A DNA stretch of 64,000 nucleotides from CAVYGM01 sp963768025 (GCA_963768025.1 CAVYGM010000021.1:41332-105331), one strand, 5' to 3'; positions 28,321 to 39,948 are shown, numbered from the stretch's first letter. The notes: generated by a model not told the origin, from the sequence alone. Numbers and translations are program-made.

Positions 28321-31300
28321 TTAGAGGATCTCTTCGATTTTGGAAGTAAGCTTTCCCGAAGCCGGCGCTTGGGCCGGGGTGGGATCGGCTCCCACCGGAA
28401 TGGAATTAAGGGCCCGATTGATCGGTTTGAAGCGGTTGAAGCTGTGCGTAAACTGCATACTTACCCCACCGGTGGTAAGGGCATTGTTGAGCAACAGGGG
28501 GTTCTGAATGTTTCGGTTGTACGCTTTCAGGCGCACGCTGCCGTTTTGTACCATCCAGTATTCCAGCGTCCATTCACCCAGCAGGCTCGTGGCGTCGTAC
28601 TGATTGGGACCATAGGTGAAGCGGCCATCCCGGGTAATTCTGAACCGATCGTTAAGGAACCGGTAGGAAAACCGCAGCTGAAGATTCGTCAGCGCGTTTT
28701 GATCCAGCGAAAGGCCGGTAACGCCCACTTCCAGGTTTTCGTTGAGGGCAGAAGCCCACCGGCTGATCTGATTGGACACCAGTTCACTGAGGCTATTGCC
28801 CAGAAACGTTTGGCTTTGGTTGGGCTGGGCCAGAAAAACCTCCTGTGGACTGAGGAGCTGATTAAACAGAATGAGGCTGCTTACCTGTCGGCTAAGTTCC
28901 TGCTCGTCGCTTCGTAGGCGGTTTTCGAAAGCCGCCACCGCCGAACGGTACTCCCCGGAAGACGGATATTCCTTGATCGTAAGGTTATAAGCAATGGTGG
29001 GCGTCATGAGACGATCGGTAAGCGAAATAATAACCTCCACCGGATAGCGCCGCGAGAGCAGATCATTGGAATTGTTGGAGCCGGTGGGCAGGGAAAGCCC
29101 CGGCAACACCCCGGATAGGGAAGCATTCTGAGTGTAGGAGGCCTCTACGTCCAGCAAGGCCCCGTACGGATCACCGGACCAGGAAATCCGACTCCCCGGA
29201 TTGATGGTAAACTTTTTGTTCAAAGCATTCTGGAAGGTGAAGGTATAATCGCCGCGGTCAATTTCGTAGTTGCCCACAATCGTAAAATCGCCTTTGGTAT
29301 CCACCTTCATGTTCAAAAGCCCCCTGCCATAGGCCTTGATGATGTCGCCTGCCTGCCGATCCAGCTGTATTTCGCAGTAGGCATCGGGGGTAATATTAAA
29401 ATTGAAATCCATTTTTATTCCCCCAATGTCTACATTCCGGCTTTCGCCTCCTTCCAATTCGAGGCTATCTTCCTTGATTTTTTGGCTCACAAATTGAATA
29501 TAATCCTGGGTTGTGACCTCGGTGGCGCCGTCGAGCGGAATGTACATGCGGGTACCCCGGTTGCTGGTCACGTCGGCCTCGATTGTCAGGTTCTTGACCG
29601 AACCGAACAGATTGGCTTTGCCGGTTACGTAAGCTGCACCATAAAAGAGATCGTTGTCGTTGGCCGTGGTATTCAGGATTTTGAAGTTTCGCATTTGGGC
29701 CGTAAAATTTAACAGGAACCCTTTGTTCCCGTCGCTATACACGCCGCCCGATACATCGGCCGTGTTGCCGTCCTGATCCCTGACCTGCATATTTTTTACG
29801 GCTATCTCGGTCTCGCTGAACGTCACAACGTCGCTAAACGTGAGGGTAGACTGTAAATAATCAAATTTGAGACGACCCCGATCTACCTTCACCTGGCCCA
29901 TCAAGACGGGATCTTCGGGGGTTCCCGAAACATTCACCACGCCTTTTACCGAGCCTCCCACATTGGAAATTAGCCCCTGGCTAAACGGCTCTATCACTCT
30001 GAGGTCAGCCTCATTGAAATTTGCTTTCAGATTAAGGGAGTTCTCTTTTTTGCGTGGATTGTACGTTCCCGTCAGGGAAAAGACCCTATTGGTGTGGTGA
30101 TCCAGGTGGGCATCGAGGTTAAACTGCTGAATGAGCCGGTCCCACACTCCCCGTCCCGAAAGGTTGCCCAGCTCATATGCATCATAGCTCAGCCCCTCCA
30201 CTTTAAAATCACTTTCCAATTCGGTATTGTCCAGTACTTCGTGGAGGCGAACCCTGCCATCCATTACGCCGCCCAGTTTGGTTTCCAGAACAGGATTTAG
30301 GGTAGCTAGTTTGAAATCCCGGACGTCGACGTTCAGGTTTTGGCTGGAATCTCCCAGTATTTCGCCGTCAAGAGCGATCTTTTGCTTTTGATTGCTGAGG
30401 GCCAGATTGCTGAATGTTGTTTTCTTTCCAACCTGCGTGATCAGGTTGGAGGGATTGATAGCCCACACCTCGTCCAGGAGTTTTAAGCTCGATTTTGTCA
30501 AATGCATGGTCAACCCCGCAGGCAAAAACCGGATATCACCATTCAGGCTCGCCTGATTGGTGCTGTTGGTTTGGCGGAGACCGCTGGTAAAGTTGATATG
30601 ATCCTTGTCCCAGGCGGCTTCAATGCTAAGGCGCTCCGTGGGGGTAAGGGCGGTTATTTTCTGCTGCTGCGAGGTGATCAAACCCGAGGCCAACACGTCC
30701 GAGTTCGTCACAAATTTGGAAGTCGTGACGTCCAGTTCTGATCCAACGAATTGATTCGTGCCCAATCGGAGGGTATCGGCCCTGGCATTCATGGAGATAA
30801 AGGCCGTGTTGCCCATCCGGACCACACCTTCCAGTCGGCTGCCCGATGAAATAAACGTCGACGGCAGAAAAAAGTCAAGCAGATTGGTCATATCCCGGCC
30901 TTCCACTTCGAAGTTGATGGTGTAAAGCCGGGTCGAATCCGGAAGTACTTTCTGTTGGTAGTAGGCATTCCTTTCGGCCTCATTGCCCAGGAAATAGAGC
31001 TTATACTCCTCGAAGAAGTCGGGTTAGATCATCGTACGCCTCCGTCAGAATAAAATTTCCCCCGATGCGGGCGTTCAAAAACTCACTCGCTACGGCAATC
31101 GTCCGCTCATTCGCCTTTTGGGTGGAACTAACAAAAAGTGTGTCCACCACGAGGTTGCGTTGGGAGAGTGGGGTCACCAGATACGTGTTGAGGAACTTCG
31201 CTTTCCCCACCAGCTCGTCCAGGTTGTTGCCTTCCAGCTGAGCGTCAATTTTGGTAGTTAGGGTCAAGGTCTCGTGGGAAAACCCCAGGGCCTTTAAGTT

Positions 31301-32905
31301 TGCCTTTTCTATGACTCCCTGTAAGTCAAAGGTATTCAGGGGGTTGACCATGTCTATTTCACCATCCAGCACAAAAACAAGGTTGGTATCCCTCGAACTC
31401 ACCTGGCCGTTGAAGTAGGCTTTCTGCAAATTTCCCCGCAAGGCAACATTCCGATAATCATAGTTTTTAAAGCCCAGCCGGTTGACTGTTGCATCCAAAC
31501 TGGCCGAGGCGGTCGAAATTTCGAATCCTTTCCCGTTGACGCTACCGGAAAAATCTAGTTTTTGTAGGGTTTCGGGTTGCTCAAACAGCACTCCCAAGTC
31601 CAAGCCCTCCGTGGTAAGTAATCCCTTGTAGGTTGACGTAGACCGGTCCCGAATCCGAAAAACCATATCGGTAGTCAAATTTCCAATATCAGTTCTGGTG
31701 CGACTTTTCAACGAAAAATTATCAACGGTACCTTGGAAAGCACCGTCAAAACCTACCTGCCCAAATTTCTTGAAGGTCTCGTGCAGGTCGGTTTCGGGAT
31801 AATATTGCACCAAATCTTCCGTTGCAATTTTGGAATTCACCAATTTGAAATCCATGATGGTGGTACTGAAGGTAGGCAAGCCCTTGAATCCAAACTGCCC
31901 GACCAGACTACTCCCCTTCCCGAAGCGAAGATTGGTATTGGACACTCTGAAATCATGAACGGTTCCGTCGAAGTCGCCGGATAGTTTCCAGGTTTCGTTC
32001 AACGTCAGCAGGTACTCATGGAATAAGCCCAAATCATCGGCATAGATCCGGCTGTTGTCGAAGTGGGCTACCATTCTCACTTTTTCATTGAAATCCCCAA
32101 AGGCCGACGGTTTGTTGTAATTGAAGCTCAGGTAGTTGGTCAGATAGGACCCTCCGATGTACGCACTCAGGTCAGCCAATTCGGTTTTTTTGGCACAATA
32201 CATAAACCGCGTGTCCAGGTCATGCACTTTGAGCGCGGTTTGCCGGTCGACCGTCGTGAGGTCATTGGCAATAAACTGAATGGTATCCCCCAGCACGAGG
32301 AAATCTTTTAGCTGGGCATTAAGACTCCGCAGCTCAAAATGGTAATAATCAAAAACCGAGGATTGCTTTACGTACGGCTCCCGGGGGTCGTCGTAGTGAA
32401 AAATGGCATCGATAAGGGTAGCTTTCCCGATTGTGAACGGAATGTTTTGGTTTGGAATATTGCGGGTGGTATCCGAAGGTTGGACGAGTTCATTGATCCG
32501 CTGAATAAAAAAATCCATGTTCAGATCACCCGTCTGGGTTTTGACCAGCCGTACCTCGGGCTGAAACACCTGCACTTCATCCAGGTGAATTTCGTGCGAA
32601 GCATTTAGCAGTATGTTTTCAATATCAAAATTGATGTCAATCCGCTTCACATCAATCATCGGCTGATTTTTGGGATCCTTGACAGAAACTCCCTGCAGCG
32701 AAATAACATCGAACCATTTGATATTGATTCGCTCTATTTCAAGAGGGTACCCCATTTTTTCGGAGATTTTTTCCACTGCTTTCTGAGTGGCCCAGGTCTG
32801 CACGATTGGAAATTGGAAGGCGATTGTCAGGACACCCAGTGTATAACACATCAGGATAAACCCCATCATCAGGCCATTTCCAACTTTTTTAAGAATCTCA
32901 ATCAT
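28321..32905 (-). CDS. tamB: TamB-like translocation/assembly module protein (one frameshift)
   Basis: Large inner-membrane-anchored protein spanning the periplasm. N-terminal helix MGFILMCYTLGVLTIAF (about residues 14-32), then hundreds of residues of beta-helical repeats (DLTTVDRQTALKVHDL, VRGYG-like strands) and the C-terminal TamB domain with YAL-type ending NRALNSIPVG. The frame breaks at a GGG run at 31021-31023; deleting one base joins TEAYDDLT to DFFEEYKLYFL and restores about 1527 residues, the usual length in this phylum. TamB helps move lipids or barrel proteins to the outer membrane. A divergent tsaD would be expected next to it, and a remnant is found. Confidence 0.87.
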
Positions 32906-32979
32906 GAGCAGCTTCGGGGAACGATCTTAGCCTTTCTTGTAGTAATTTACTTATTTTTGTGCAAATTTCACCGATTTCT

Positions 32980-33290
32980 ATGAATATTTTAGCCATCGCA
33001 TCCTTCTGGGACGAACCATCGGCAACTGTCATTTCTAACGGCAATCTTTGCTCTAATGTTGTAGATATCCGGCGCATACCTGCGGCATTGGGCCTTAAAA
33101 GCCAAAAAAGCTCTTCAAATGCCCTCAACCCGAAGGAATTCCGTCCGTTGACCCTGATCCATTCGTTGGCAAAAGTAGCGAAAAAGAACGATTAGCCCCA
33201 AAAACTGAGATTTCCAGGAATGGGTTCGTCCTACTTTGGTCCAAGCCTTAAACCAGTACATTCACAGGTTCACTACGCCTTAATTCCGGA
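32980..33290 (+). pseudogene. tsaD: Decayed 5' remnant of tsaD
   Basis: The start MNILAIASFWDEPSATVIS aligns with the invariant TsaD start (ILAIESSCDETSA), but Glu, Ser, Cys and Thr of the motif are replaced. After SNVV the match falls apart, with shifted pieces such as GSSYFGPSL (like GSSFAKSLAL) and VHSQVHYAL (like VHHMQAH, the metal site). The whole stretch is about 300 bases where an intact gene needs about 1000. In Bacteroidota, tsaD often lies divergent from tamB, which supports the call. Unlike the other broken genes here it has substitutions and deletions, so it looks like real decay; a functional copy must be elsewhere, since TsaD is essential for tRNA modification. Confidence 0.5.
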
Positions 33291-33299
33291 TTGCTATTC

Positions 33300-34095
33300 A
33301 TGTATACATTATCTGAAATATGGATATACCCCATCAAATCATTGGGTGGTATCCAAGTCACCGAAGCCCTGGTTCAGGAGCGCGGACTCCAATACGACCG
33401 CCGCTGGATGATCGTTGACCCGCAGGGTAGGTTCCTCACCCAGCGCACGGTTCACGAAATGGTCTTGTTGGACGTAGCATTTGCCGATGAATGGCTTCCT
33501 GGTTAGGCATCGTTCGTTCCCCACCGAAGAGCTGCTGATACCCTTCGAACCAGAGAGCGATACCGTGTTGTTGGCTCAGGTGTGGGACGATGAAGTAGAG
33601 GCCGTGGCCGTGAGCGAAAAAGCCGATCGACTGCTTAGTAAATGGCTCAACAGGGAAGTAAAACTAGTGATGATGCCCGACTGGGCTTCGCGTCCGGTAG
33701 ATCCGAACTATACCCAAAATGGAGAAAATGTAAGTTTTGCCGATGGCTACCCCGTCCTTCTGATCGGACAAGCTTCCCTCGACGACCTGAATGCCCGCCT
33801 TCAGGTACCTGTGTCCATGATCCGGTTTCGGCCCAATCTGGTGGTGCGCGGAGCCGATGCCTACGCGGAGGACAGTTGGAAAGATATCACCATAGGTTCT
33901 ACCAATTTTAAAGGAGTAAAGCCCTGCGGGCGTTGCGTTCTGACCACTATTGACCCCTCCACCGGTCAGGCCGGTACCGAGCCGTTGAAAACTTTGGCAA
34001 CGTATCGCAAGCAAAATAATAAGGTTTTGTTTGGCATGAATCTGCTGGCCCAACCCGGTCGCATTTCCGCCGGCGAGTCCGTAGTCATAAATTAG
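33300..34095 (+). CDS. MOSC-domain protein (one frameshift)
   Basis: About 264 residues. N-terminal MOSC_N part: LSEIWIYPIKSLGG, ERGLQYDRRWMIVDP. The frame shifts by one base near 33490-33500 and continues into the MOSC domain with FRPNLVV and GVKPCGRCVLTTIDP, whose Cys is the likely cofactor-contact residue. MOSC proteins bind a molybdenum cofactor and act on N-hydroxylated compounds or handle sulfur. The next gene starts four bases after its stop. Confidence 0.85.
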
Positions 34096-34098
34096 TGC

Positions 34099-34947
34099 AT
34101 GGATACCAACAAGATGGCATCATATCGTTTTCGACCGATTCACCTACACTGGCTCAGCCTCGATGTGGTGGCCGGTGCCGTGGTGTCACACGTGGCAGCC
34201 AGCCGGATGCCAACCGGCAAAACCCAAAGCCATGCGTGGGTGGCGGTGATCTTGGGACTGGTGGTCCTGGGGATATACACTCTGGATCATTTGCTGGACA
34301 ACCGCCACCCTGGGCAACCACGCACGCAAAGGCATTCCTTTATCAAGACCTATGAGCCCCTGGTGTGGCGCGTTACGATCGGGGCGCTGGTGATAGCAGG
34401 GGGGCTTGCCTGGCTGGTTCCGCGAGAGCTGTGGGAGTTTGCCCTCGGCATGGTGACCCTTGCGCGCTTCTATTTATGGGGAGTATCGCGCATTCCGGTC
34501 AAAAGTCAGCGACAAGCTTTGAAAGAACCCATCACGGCCTTGATCTACGCGAGTGGAGTATGGGGAAGCACCTGGTTTTTGGGGGAGGTAGTTACCTGGG
34601 AAAGTATCGTATTGGGCATGTTGTTCTACCTCCTTACTTTTCAAAGCCTTCTGCTTTTTTCCCATTTTGAGGCCATTCGCTACAAGGAGGTATACAATTT
34701 GGCTCGTTGGCTTCAGCGACCCCTTACTTTTAAGCTATTAAATGGGATCACCCTTGTAACCCTGATCACCTGTCTTGTGGTGCTATTTTTAACCGACCAC
34801 CACTACACCCAACGGCTGTCCATTTTTCTAATGGTGATGGCGCTTACCCACCATTGGATGATGAAAAATCCGGAGAAGATCATCTCGGACGAGCGATTTC
34901 GTGTTCTGGGTGAGCTGGTTTTTGTACTGCCGGGACTAGTGTTATAA
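34099..34947 (+). CDS. Polytopic membrane protein, possibly UbiA-like
   Basis: 282 residues, mainly hydrophobic, with about eight helices. A short acidic motif LDHLLDNR after the second helix is reminiscent of the metal-binding D-rich motif of UbiA prenyltransferases, and IKTYEP and DERFRVL lie at later loops. The resemblance is weak and no second D-rich motif is certain. It is probably co-transcribed with the MOSC gene. A family call needs a structural comparison. Confidence 0.5.
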   Translation: MDTNKMASYRFRPIHLHWLSLDVVAGAVVSHVAASRMPTGKTQSHAWVAVILGLVVLGIYTLDHLLDNRHPGQPRTQRHSFIKTYEPLVWRVTIGALVIAGGLAWLVPRELWEFALGMVTLARFYLWGVSRIPVKSQRQALKEPITALIYASGVWGSTWFLGEVVTWESIVLGMLFYLLTFQSLLLFSHFEAIRYKEVYNLARWLQRPLTFKLLNGITLVTLITCLVVLFLTDHHYTQRLSIFLMVMALTHHWMMKNPEKIISDERFRVLGELVFVLPGLVL

Positions 34948-34967
34948 ACGGTTGAATGCTCGACACA

Positions 34968-35818
34968 TCACAGTTTTGTAATCTCACTTTCAGATAAGCC
35001 GGTAGTTTTGATGATTATATCGATGGGGACATTGTTATTCTTCAATTCTTTGGCGATGGCAATAGCCATTTCTTTCTTACCTTCCTGGATTCCTTCTTCT
35101 CTGGATGTGGCCACTACATTATTCAGATCCCGGTAGTATTTAAGGCTGTTCTCGTAGGCCTGCATCTCATCCGGGGTAAAGTTGGCGATTTCGGCGGCTT
35201 CGAATAGTTTTTTAAATACCTTTTCTTTGAGGGCCTCCGGACGGTTGTCCAGATCGGATAAATGCCGAAAAATATAGAGCCATTTATCAAAATGCGAGGA
35301 CAATTCCTTTTCATTCTTTTTGAATTTAGGCAACTCTATATAGATGAATTTCAGCTTGTCATAGAATACTTCACCGCGCTGGTTTTTCAATTCAACCAAA
35401 TGCAGTAATTCGTCTTCATTTTTGTGATCATCGAACACAAAATCCAGAATACCAACCGTATACACGGGGTCCAGTTTGAAATTCCAGTCTCCTTTTTGGG
35501 CCTGTTCCTGAATGGGGAAGGAGGAGTAATAGATGCTGCGATCTTTAAAGAAATTCTGTTTTACCTTCTGCAATTCAACGATAAACCGCTCCCCCGTTTC
35601 TCCGATGCAATACAAATCAAAAATCGCCTTTCTGTCTAGCTCTGTGCTCCCCAGCTGCTCATTTCTTGCGTAATTCAGGTCCTTAATTTTATGATGGGCC
35701 GGGAGAATATCTGATTTAAAAAATCAATCAGCAATAGTTTGTTTGGCTCCGTACCAAAGAGCTTCTTGAAGCCAAAATCAGTGAGGGGGTTGACATACCT
35801 GTCTTTTAGAGTACGCAT
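34968..35818 (-). CDS. Rpn-family PD-(D/E)XK nuclease / transposase-like (one frameshift)
   Basis: About 283 residues. The start MRTLKDRYVNPLTDFGFKKLFG is the family's opening motif. The frame breaks once near 35710 (one base missing), after IDFLNQI; the next frame supplies LPAHHKIKDLNYARNEQLG and the nuclease core ELDRKAIFDLYC and FIVELQKVKQ. The C-terminal part ends in a charged coiled coil (EEGIQEGKKEMAIAIAKEL). Such genes, once named transposases, encode recombination-promoting DNA endonucleases found as stand-alone mobile-like genes. No inverted repeats seen nearby. Confidence 0.8.
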
Positions 35819-35915
35819 GGGATAGCCTGTTGTAACGTCATAAAATTACACAAATGAACCGACAAAGCGCATAGAATGGCAAATTGATGCACGACTTGCG
35901 CTACGGTGAACAGAC

Positions 35916-37124
35916 TCAGGCCTGATCAACCGTCAGCCTCACTAATTCTATGCGGGTATCCTGCATGGAAACAATCTTAAAGGTATAGCGGTGCAACTGA
36001 ATACTATCGTTTACCTTGGGTAGGTCGCCATGCATGTGGATCAACATGCCGGCCAGGGTATCGTAGTCGCCTTCGGGGAGCTCCCAATTGTATTTTTCAT
36101 TCAAATAATCCACCTCGTGGCGGGCACTGAATAAGTAGGTGTTCTCATCCAACTTCCGCTCGGTCCAATCCTCCGTGGAATCGTATTCGTCCTGAATTTC
36201 ACCAAAAATCTGTTCGACTACATCCTCCACGCTTACCAGGCCCGAGGTTCCGCCAAATTCGTCTACTACCAGCGCCAGACTTTTCCGCTCTTCCAGAAAG
36301 CGCAGCATCAGGTCGCTGGCGGGCATGGCTTCGGGAACAATTAGCATCGGCGTTACGATGTTGACGATTTCCTTTGGTTTGCGAAAAAGCGCCAGGGAAT
36401 GGCAGTAGCCCACTACGTCGTCAATGGACTCGCGGTATACTACTATTTTGGAATGGCCGCTACTGATGAAGGCCTGCCGTAAATCCTCTATTTCATCATC
36501 AATGGCGACGGCCGTAATTTCGGTCCGGGGAATCATGCAATCCCGAATGCGGACATCCTTAAAATCGAGCGCATTGATGAACATCCGCTCTTCGATCCGG
36601 TGATCGTCAAAATCAGAATCGTCGGCCGATTCGGAGTCTTCCCTTACAAATCCGGGCAAACGGCTCATTTGAAGGGAATCGAGGCCCGGTGAACTTTGCA
36701 GAAAGGGTTCCAACAACCAATAAACCGGCGTGAGGAGCCACTCGGCAAAACGAACCGGAAATACCCTCATCGAAACAATCCGGGGAAAAGCACGCCCCAG
36801 GCGAATCCAAAATAAATACCCCAGCAACCAGCAGAAGGCAGCGAGGCCGAAGTAAATCAACACTTGGGCCCATTCTGGCATGTAAGCGGATAAGTCCCAT
36901 GAATACACTCCGCCCGCCACCAGAAAAAAGCACCCGATCCCCACCAGCAAAAGGCGGGTCATGCGAAGAATACGGCGCCAATAGGCGATTTGCTGCCGGT
37001 TGAGGTGGTCGTCGTGGAGGGTCTTTAACCAATCCAGCGGGGAATCCAGCAGAATGGCCCGCACCGCCCCGTAATAGCCCGCCAAAAGGAAAAAAGTAAT
37101 TGTCAACAGGGGATACAGCATCAT
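35916..37124 (-). CDS. CNNM/CBS-domain hemolysin-family membrane protein
   Basis: 402 residues. Two or three N-terminal membrane helices (to about residue 140), then a pair of CBS domains (residues 185-310; RDCMIPRTEITAV, LALVVDEFGGTSGLVSVEDV) and a C-terminal CorC-type transporter-associated domain (EDWTERKLDENTYLFSARH). Related proteins handle Mg2+ or Co2+ transport; the GldE gliding protein of Bacteroidota is a relative, but I do not assign that name. Its ATG overlaps the stop of the small gene 37121-37360. Confidence 0.85.
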   Translation of the reverse strand: MMLYPLLTITFFLLAGYYGAVRAILLDSPLDWLKTLHDDHLNRQQIAYWRRILRMTRLLLVGIGCFFLVAGGVYSWDLSAYMPEWAQVLIYFGLAAFCWLLGYLFWIRLGRAFPRIVSMRVFPVRFAEWLLTPVYWLLEPFLQSSPGLDSLQMSRLPGFVREDSESADDSDFDDHRIEERMFINALDFKDVRIRDCMIPRTEITAVAIDDEIEDLRQAFISSGHSKIVVYRESIDDVVGYCHSLALFRKPKEIVNIVTPMLIVPEAMPASDLMLRFLEERKSLALVVDEFGGTSGLVSVEDVVEQIFGEIQDEYDSTEDWTERKLDENTYLFSARHEVDYLNEKYNWELPEGDYDTLAGMLIHMHGDLPKVNDSIQLHRYTFKIVSMQDTRIELVRLTVDQA

Positions 37125-37360
37125 TTCCTTTTGCGTTTTGAAGATCTGGGCGTGTCTTTGGTTGTGGGAGTGGAGGGCTTACTTGCTTTTTCCGAAATCA
37201 ATTTCAGGCGGTAATATTGATGGATCAGTAAAAAAGTGAGGCTGATCATCACCAGCCAATAACTAGTGCTGAGATCTGTGCGTAGCAGTTCGAGGATCCA
37301 CAAAATCAAAAAGCCCAAAGAGGCTGACAATAAAAGAGTTTTAATAAGTTTGGGATTCAT
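37121..37360 (-). CDS. Small membrane protein, coupled to the CBS protein
   Basis: 79 residues with two membrane helices (about 8-27 and 33-51) and a very basic tail (KDTPRSSKRKRK). Its stop overlaps the next start as ATGA, so translation is probably coupled. It may be an accessory of the CBS-domain protein; no family recognised. Confidence 0.6.
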   Translation of the reverse strand: MNPKLIKTLLLSASLGFLILWILELLRTDLSTSYWLVMISLTFLLIHQYYRLKLISEKASKPSTPTTKDTPRSSKRKRK

Positions 37361-37612
37361 ATCACCAGAAAAAAATCATCCATCAAGAAGAAAAAGGTAC
37401 CCTCTATTCTTCACCTGGTATTACAAAATCAGGTTTTCAAAGGTATAAAGTTTCCTCTTACTCTGAACAATCAGGCCCTAAACATTGCAGTCCAACCCGG
37501 CGAAGCTTCCTGTGATTTTGTTAAAAATAATTAACTTGCGTAATAATGCCGTATTTACTTACGAGTTGCAGTTTACCCTAAATTTTTTCTTGATATAATC
37601 CTTTAAAAAACT

Positions 37613-38693
37613 ATGAGCGATACCATGACCCGCTTTAAGCCCGGTGTAGTAACGGGCGAAGGAGTAAGCGAAATTTTCAGACATGCCAACGAAAATGACT
37701 ATGCGCTTCCTGCTGTCAATGTAGTAGGAACCAACTCGGTCAATGCCGTGCTGGAAACCGCCCGGGCCGTCAACAGCCCCGTAATGATCCAGTTTTCCAA
37801 CGGTGGATCTATTTTCTACGCTGGCAAAAGCCTCTCCAACGCCGAACCAACAGGCAGCTATTGCCGGTGGCATATCGGGTGCTATGCACGTTCACCAAAT
37901 GGCTGAACTATATGGTGTACCGGTAATTCTGCACACGGATCACTGCGCCAAAAAACTCCTTCCCTGGATTGACGGGCTTCTGGAGGCCGGCGAAAAGTAC
38001 TTCGACCAGTACGGCAAACCCCTGTACAGCTCCCACATGCTGGATTTGTCAGAAGAGCCCATCGAAGAAAACATCGAAATATGCAGTAAGTATTTTGAAC
38101 GCATGGCCAAACTGGGCATGACGCTCGAAATAGAACTAGGCGTGACGGGCGGCGAAGAAGATGGCGTGGACAATACCGACGTGGATAGCTCCAAACTCTA
38201 CACACAACCCGAGGAGGTAGCCTACGCCTACGAAGAACTCCGGAAAATATCGCCTAATTTCACCATAGCGGCAGCCTTTGGTAATGTACACGGGGTGTAC
38301 AAGCCCGGCAATGTGAAGCTTGAACCGAAGATTCTGCTTAATTCCCAGAACTACATTCAGGAGAAATTTGGTACCGGTCCACTTCCGGTCAACTTCGTGT
38401 TCCACGGCGGATCGGGCTCTTCCCGCGCCGAAATCCGCGAAGCGATTGAGTACGGAGCCATCAAGATGAACATTGACACGGACATGCAGTGGTCAACCTG
38501 GGAAGGTATCCTGAAATACTACAAGAGCAAAGAGGGCTACCTGCAAACGCAGCTGGGCAACCCCGAAGGAAGCGATTCTCCCAACAAGAAATACTACGAT
38601 CCTCGCGTATGGTTGCGCAAGGGCGAGGAAAGTATGATCGAGCGCTTGAAAGTGGCCTTTGAAGACTTGAATTGTATCAATCGTCTGGCCTGA
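37613..38693 (+). CDS. fbaA: Class II fructose-bisphosphate aldolase (one frameshift)
   Basis: Zinc enzyme that cleaves fructose 1,6-bisphosphate to dihydroxyacetone phosphate and glyceraldehyde 3-phosphate. Zn-binding HTDHCAKK, HGGSGSS and NIDTDMQW are present in order. The frame breaks near 37845 by one extra base after AGKSLSNA, where NQQAAIAGG continues. Corrected length is about 359 residues, the length of the E. coli enzyme. Probably an error. A terminator follows at 38711. Confidence 0.92.
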
Positions 38694-38710
38694 TACCCCT
38701 GGTAATTCAT

Positions 38711-38752
38711 AAAAAAGGTGGGCATTCGCAAAGAATGACCCACCTTTTTTTA
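38711..38752 (+). terminator. Rho-independent terminator of fbaA
   Basis: AAAAAAGGTGGG (38711-38722) pairs perfectly with CCCACCTTTTTT (38739-38750), with an inner CATTC/GAATG stem. Confidence 0.9.
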
Positions 38753-38802
38753 TGAGCAAGTAAAGGCTGTAAAAAGTAGTCCAGCTTTGGGAAAGCTGAT
38801 TC

Positions 38803-39753
38803 TCAGGTCATTTCGGTAGCGGCGGCGTCGGGTACGTGAACTTTGCTTTTTCCCCAAAAACTTGCCAGAATGGAACCGGTAATGTTCATGATGGGGCCAA
38901 AAAGCGCGGGGGCCAGCCCCACCGTGGCCACCTTACCCATTTGGAGGGCTAGGCCCGAGGCCAGGCCGCCATTCTGTAATCCTACTTCCAGCGCTACGGT
39001 TCGGCAGTCCTGCTCGGGTAATCGCATCAACCTCGCCAGTCCGTATCCTAAGCCGTACCCCATTAGATTATGAATGAGGGTACAGGCAATGAGGGCCACG
39101 CCGATGGTCAGCAGGCTTTCGCGGCCTGCCGCCGTGATAATGCATATGATCAGGGCGATACCTACCATCGAAACCAGGGGCATATACCGATTGAGCCAGG
39201 CCGCCTGTTTCCTGAAAATATAATTCACGAGTAACCCCAACCCAATGGGCAGAATTATCATTTTGAGGATGTCCACCATCATTTTGAAAAAATCCACCTC
39301 CACCAGCGCTCCCGCCAGCCACTTCATGAGGGCCGGGGTTAGGATTGGGGCTATCAAGGTAGCAGTAGCCGTAATGGTCAGGGAAAGGGCCACATTCGCC
39401 TTGGCAATGTAGGCCATCACATTAGAGGCCAATCCGCTGGGTGAACACCCAATGAGGATAACCCCAGCGGCAATTTCATCTGGAAAGCCAAAGGTGGTAG
39501 CCAGGGTATACCCTACAAAGGGCATGATGGTAAACTGGCACAAAATACCAATAAACACGCTGCGGGGATTTTTGACCACCCCTTCAAAATCTTTCAACCC
39601 CATGGTGGTTCCCATTCCAAACATAATCACCATCAAAAGGGGTACAATCAGGTTTTTGAGTTCAAATCCCCCGATCACGGTAAAGGGGCCGGGAAATAGC
39701 ATGGCTAAGGTAGCAGCCAGTATGATGGCCAGGGTGTAAAGATAGGAGCGCAT
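38803..39753 (-). CDS. Bile acid:sodium symporter family (BASS) transporter
   Basis: 316 residues with nine or ten helices. The family motifs LMVIMFGMGTTMGLKDF, ILIGCSPSGLASNVMAYIAKAN and EVGLQNGGLASGLA are present; the two crossed helices with the GG and NG residues bind Na+. Members carry bile acids, pantothenate or keto acids; the substrate here cannot be inferred. Confidence 0.88.
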   Translation of the reverse strand: MRSYLYTLAIILAATLAMLFPGPFTVIGGFELKNLIVPLLMVIMFGMGTTMGLKDFEGVVKNPRSVFIGILCQFTIMPFVGYTLATTFGFPDEIAAGVILIGCSPSGLASNVMAYIAKANVALSLTITATATLIAPILTPALMKWLAGALVEVDFFKMMVDILKMIILPIGLGLLVNYIFRKQAAWLNRYMPLVSMVGIALIICIITAAGRESLLTIGVALIACTLIHNLMGYGLGYGLARLMRLPEQDCRTVALEVGLQNGGLASGLALQMGKVATVGLAPALFGPIMNITGSILASFWGKSKVHVPDAAATEMT

Positions 39754-39948
39754 AAGGCAGGCTTACCTGGGTTTGGATGAAAAGTGAGGTAAAAAACAGG
39801 CTAGGAAAAACATTCGGGTAGTGTAACCCCTCTATTCCAGTACAGGTAGAGGGGTACTTGGGGATGAAAAGAATATAGTTTTTCAAACCTACTTACACCC
39901 GGTAGGCAGACAAAGGAGTTGGGAAGATAATGGAACAGAAAAAAGAGA

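Noticed and set aside
32898..33128. 76-codon - strand frame between tamB and the MOSC gene
   Set aside because: It is antisense to the tsaD remnant and overlaps the tamB start; no sign of its own gene.
34968..35818. Insertion sequence around the Rpn-family gene
   Set aside because: No terminal inverted repeats or target duplication are visible; these genes commonly stand alone.
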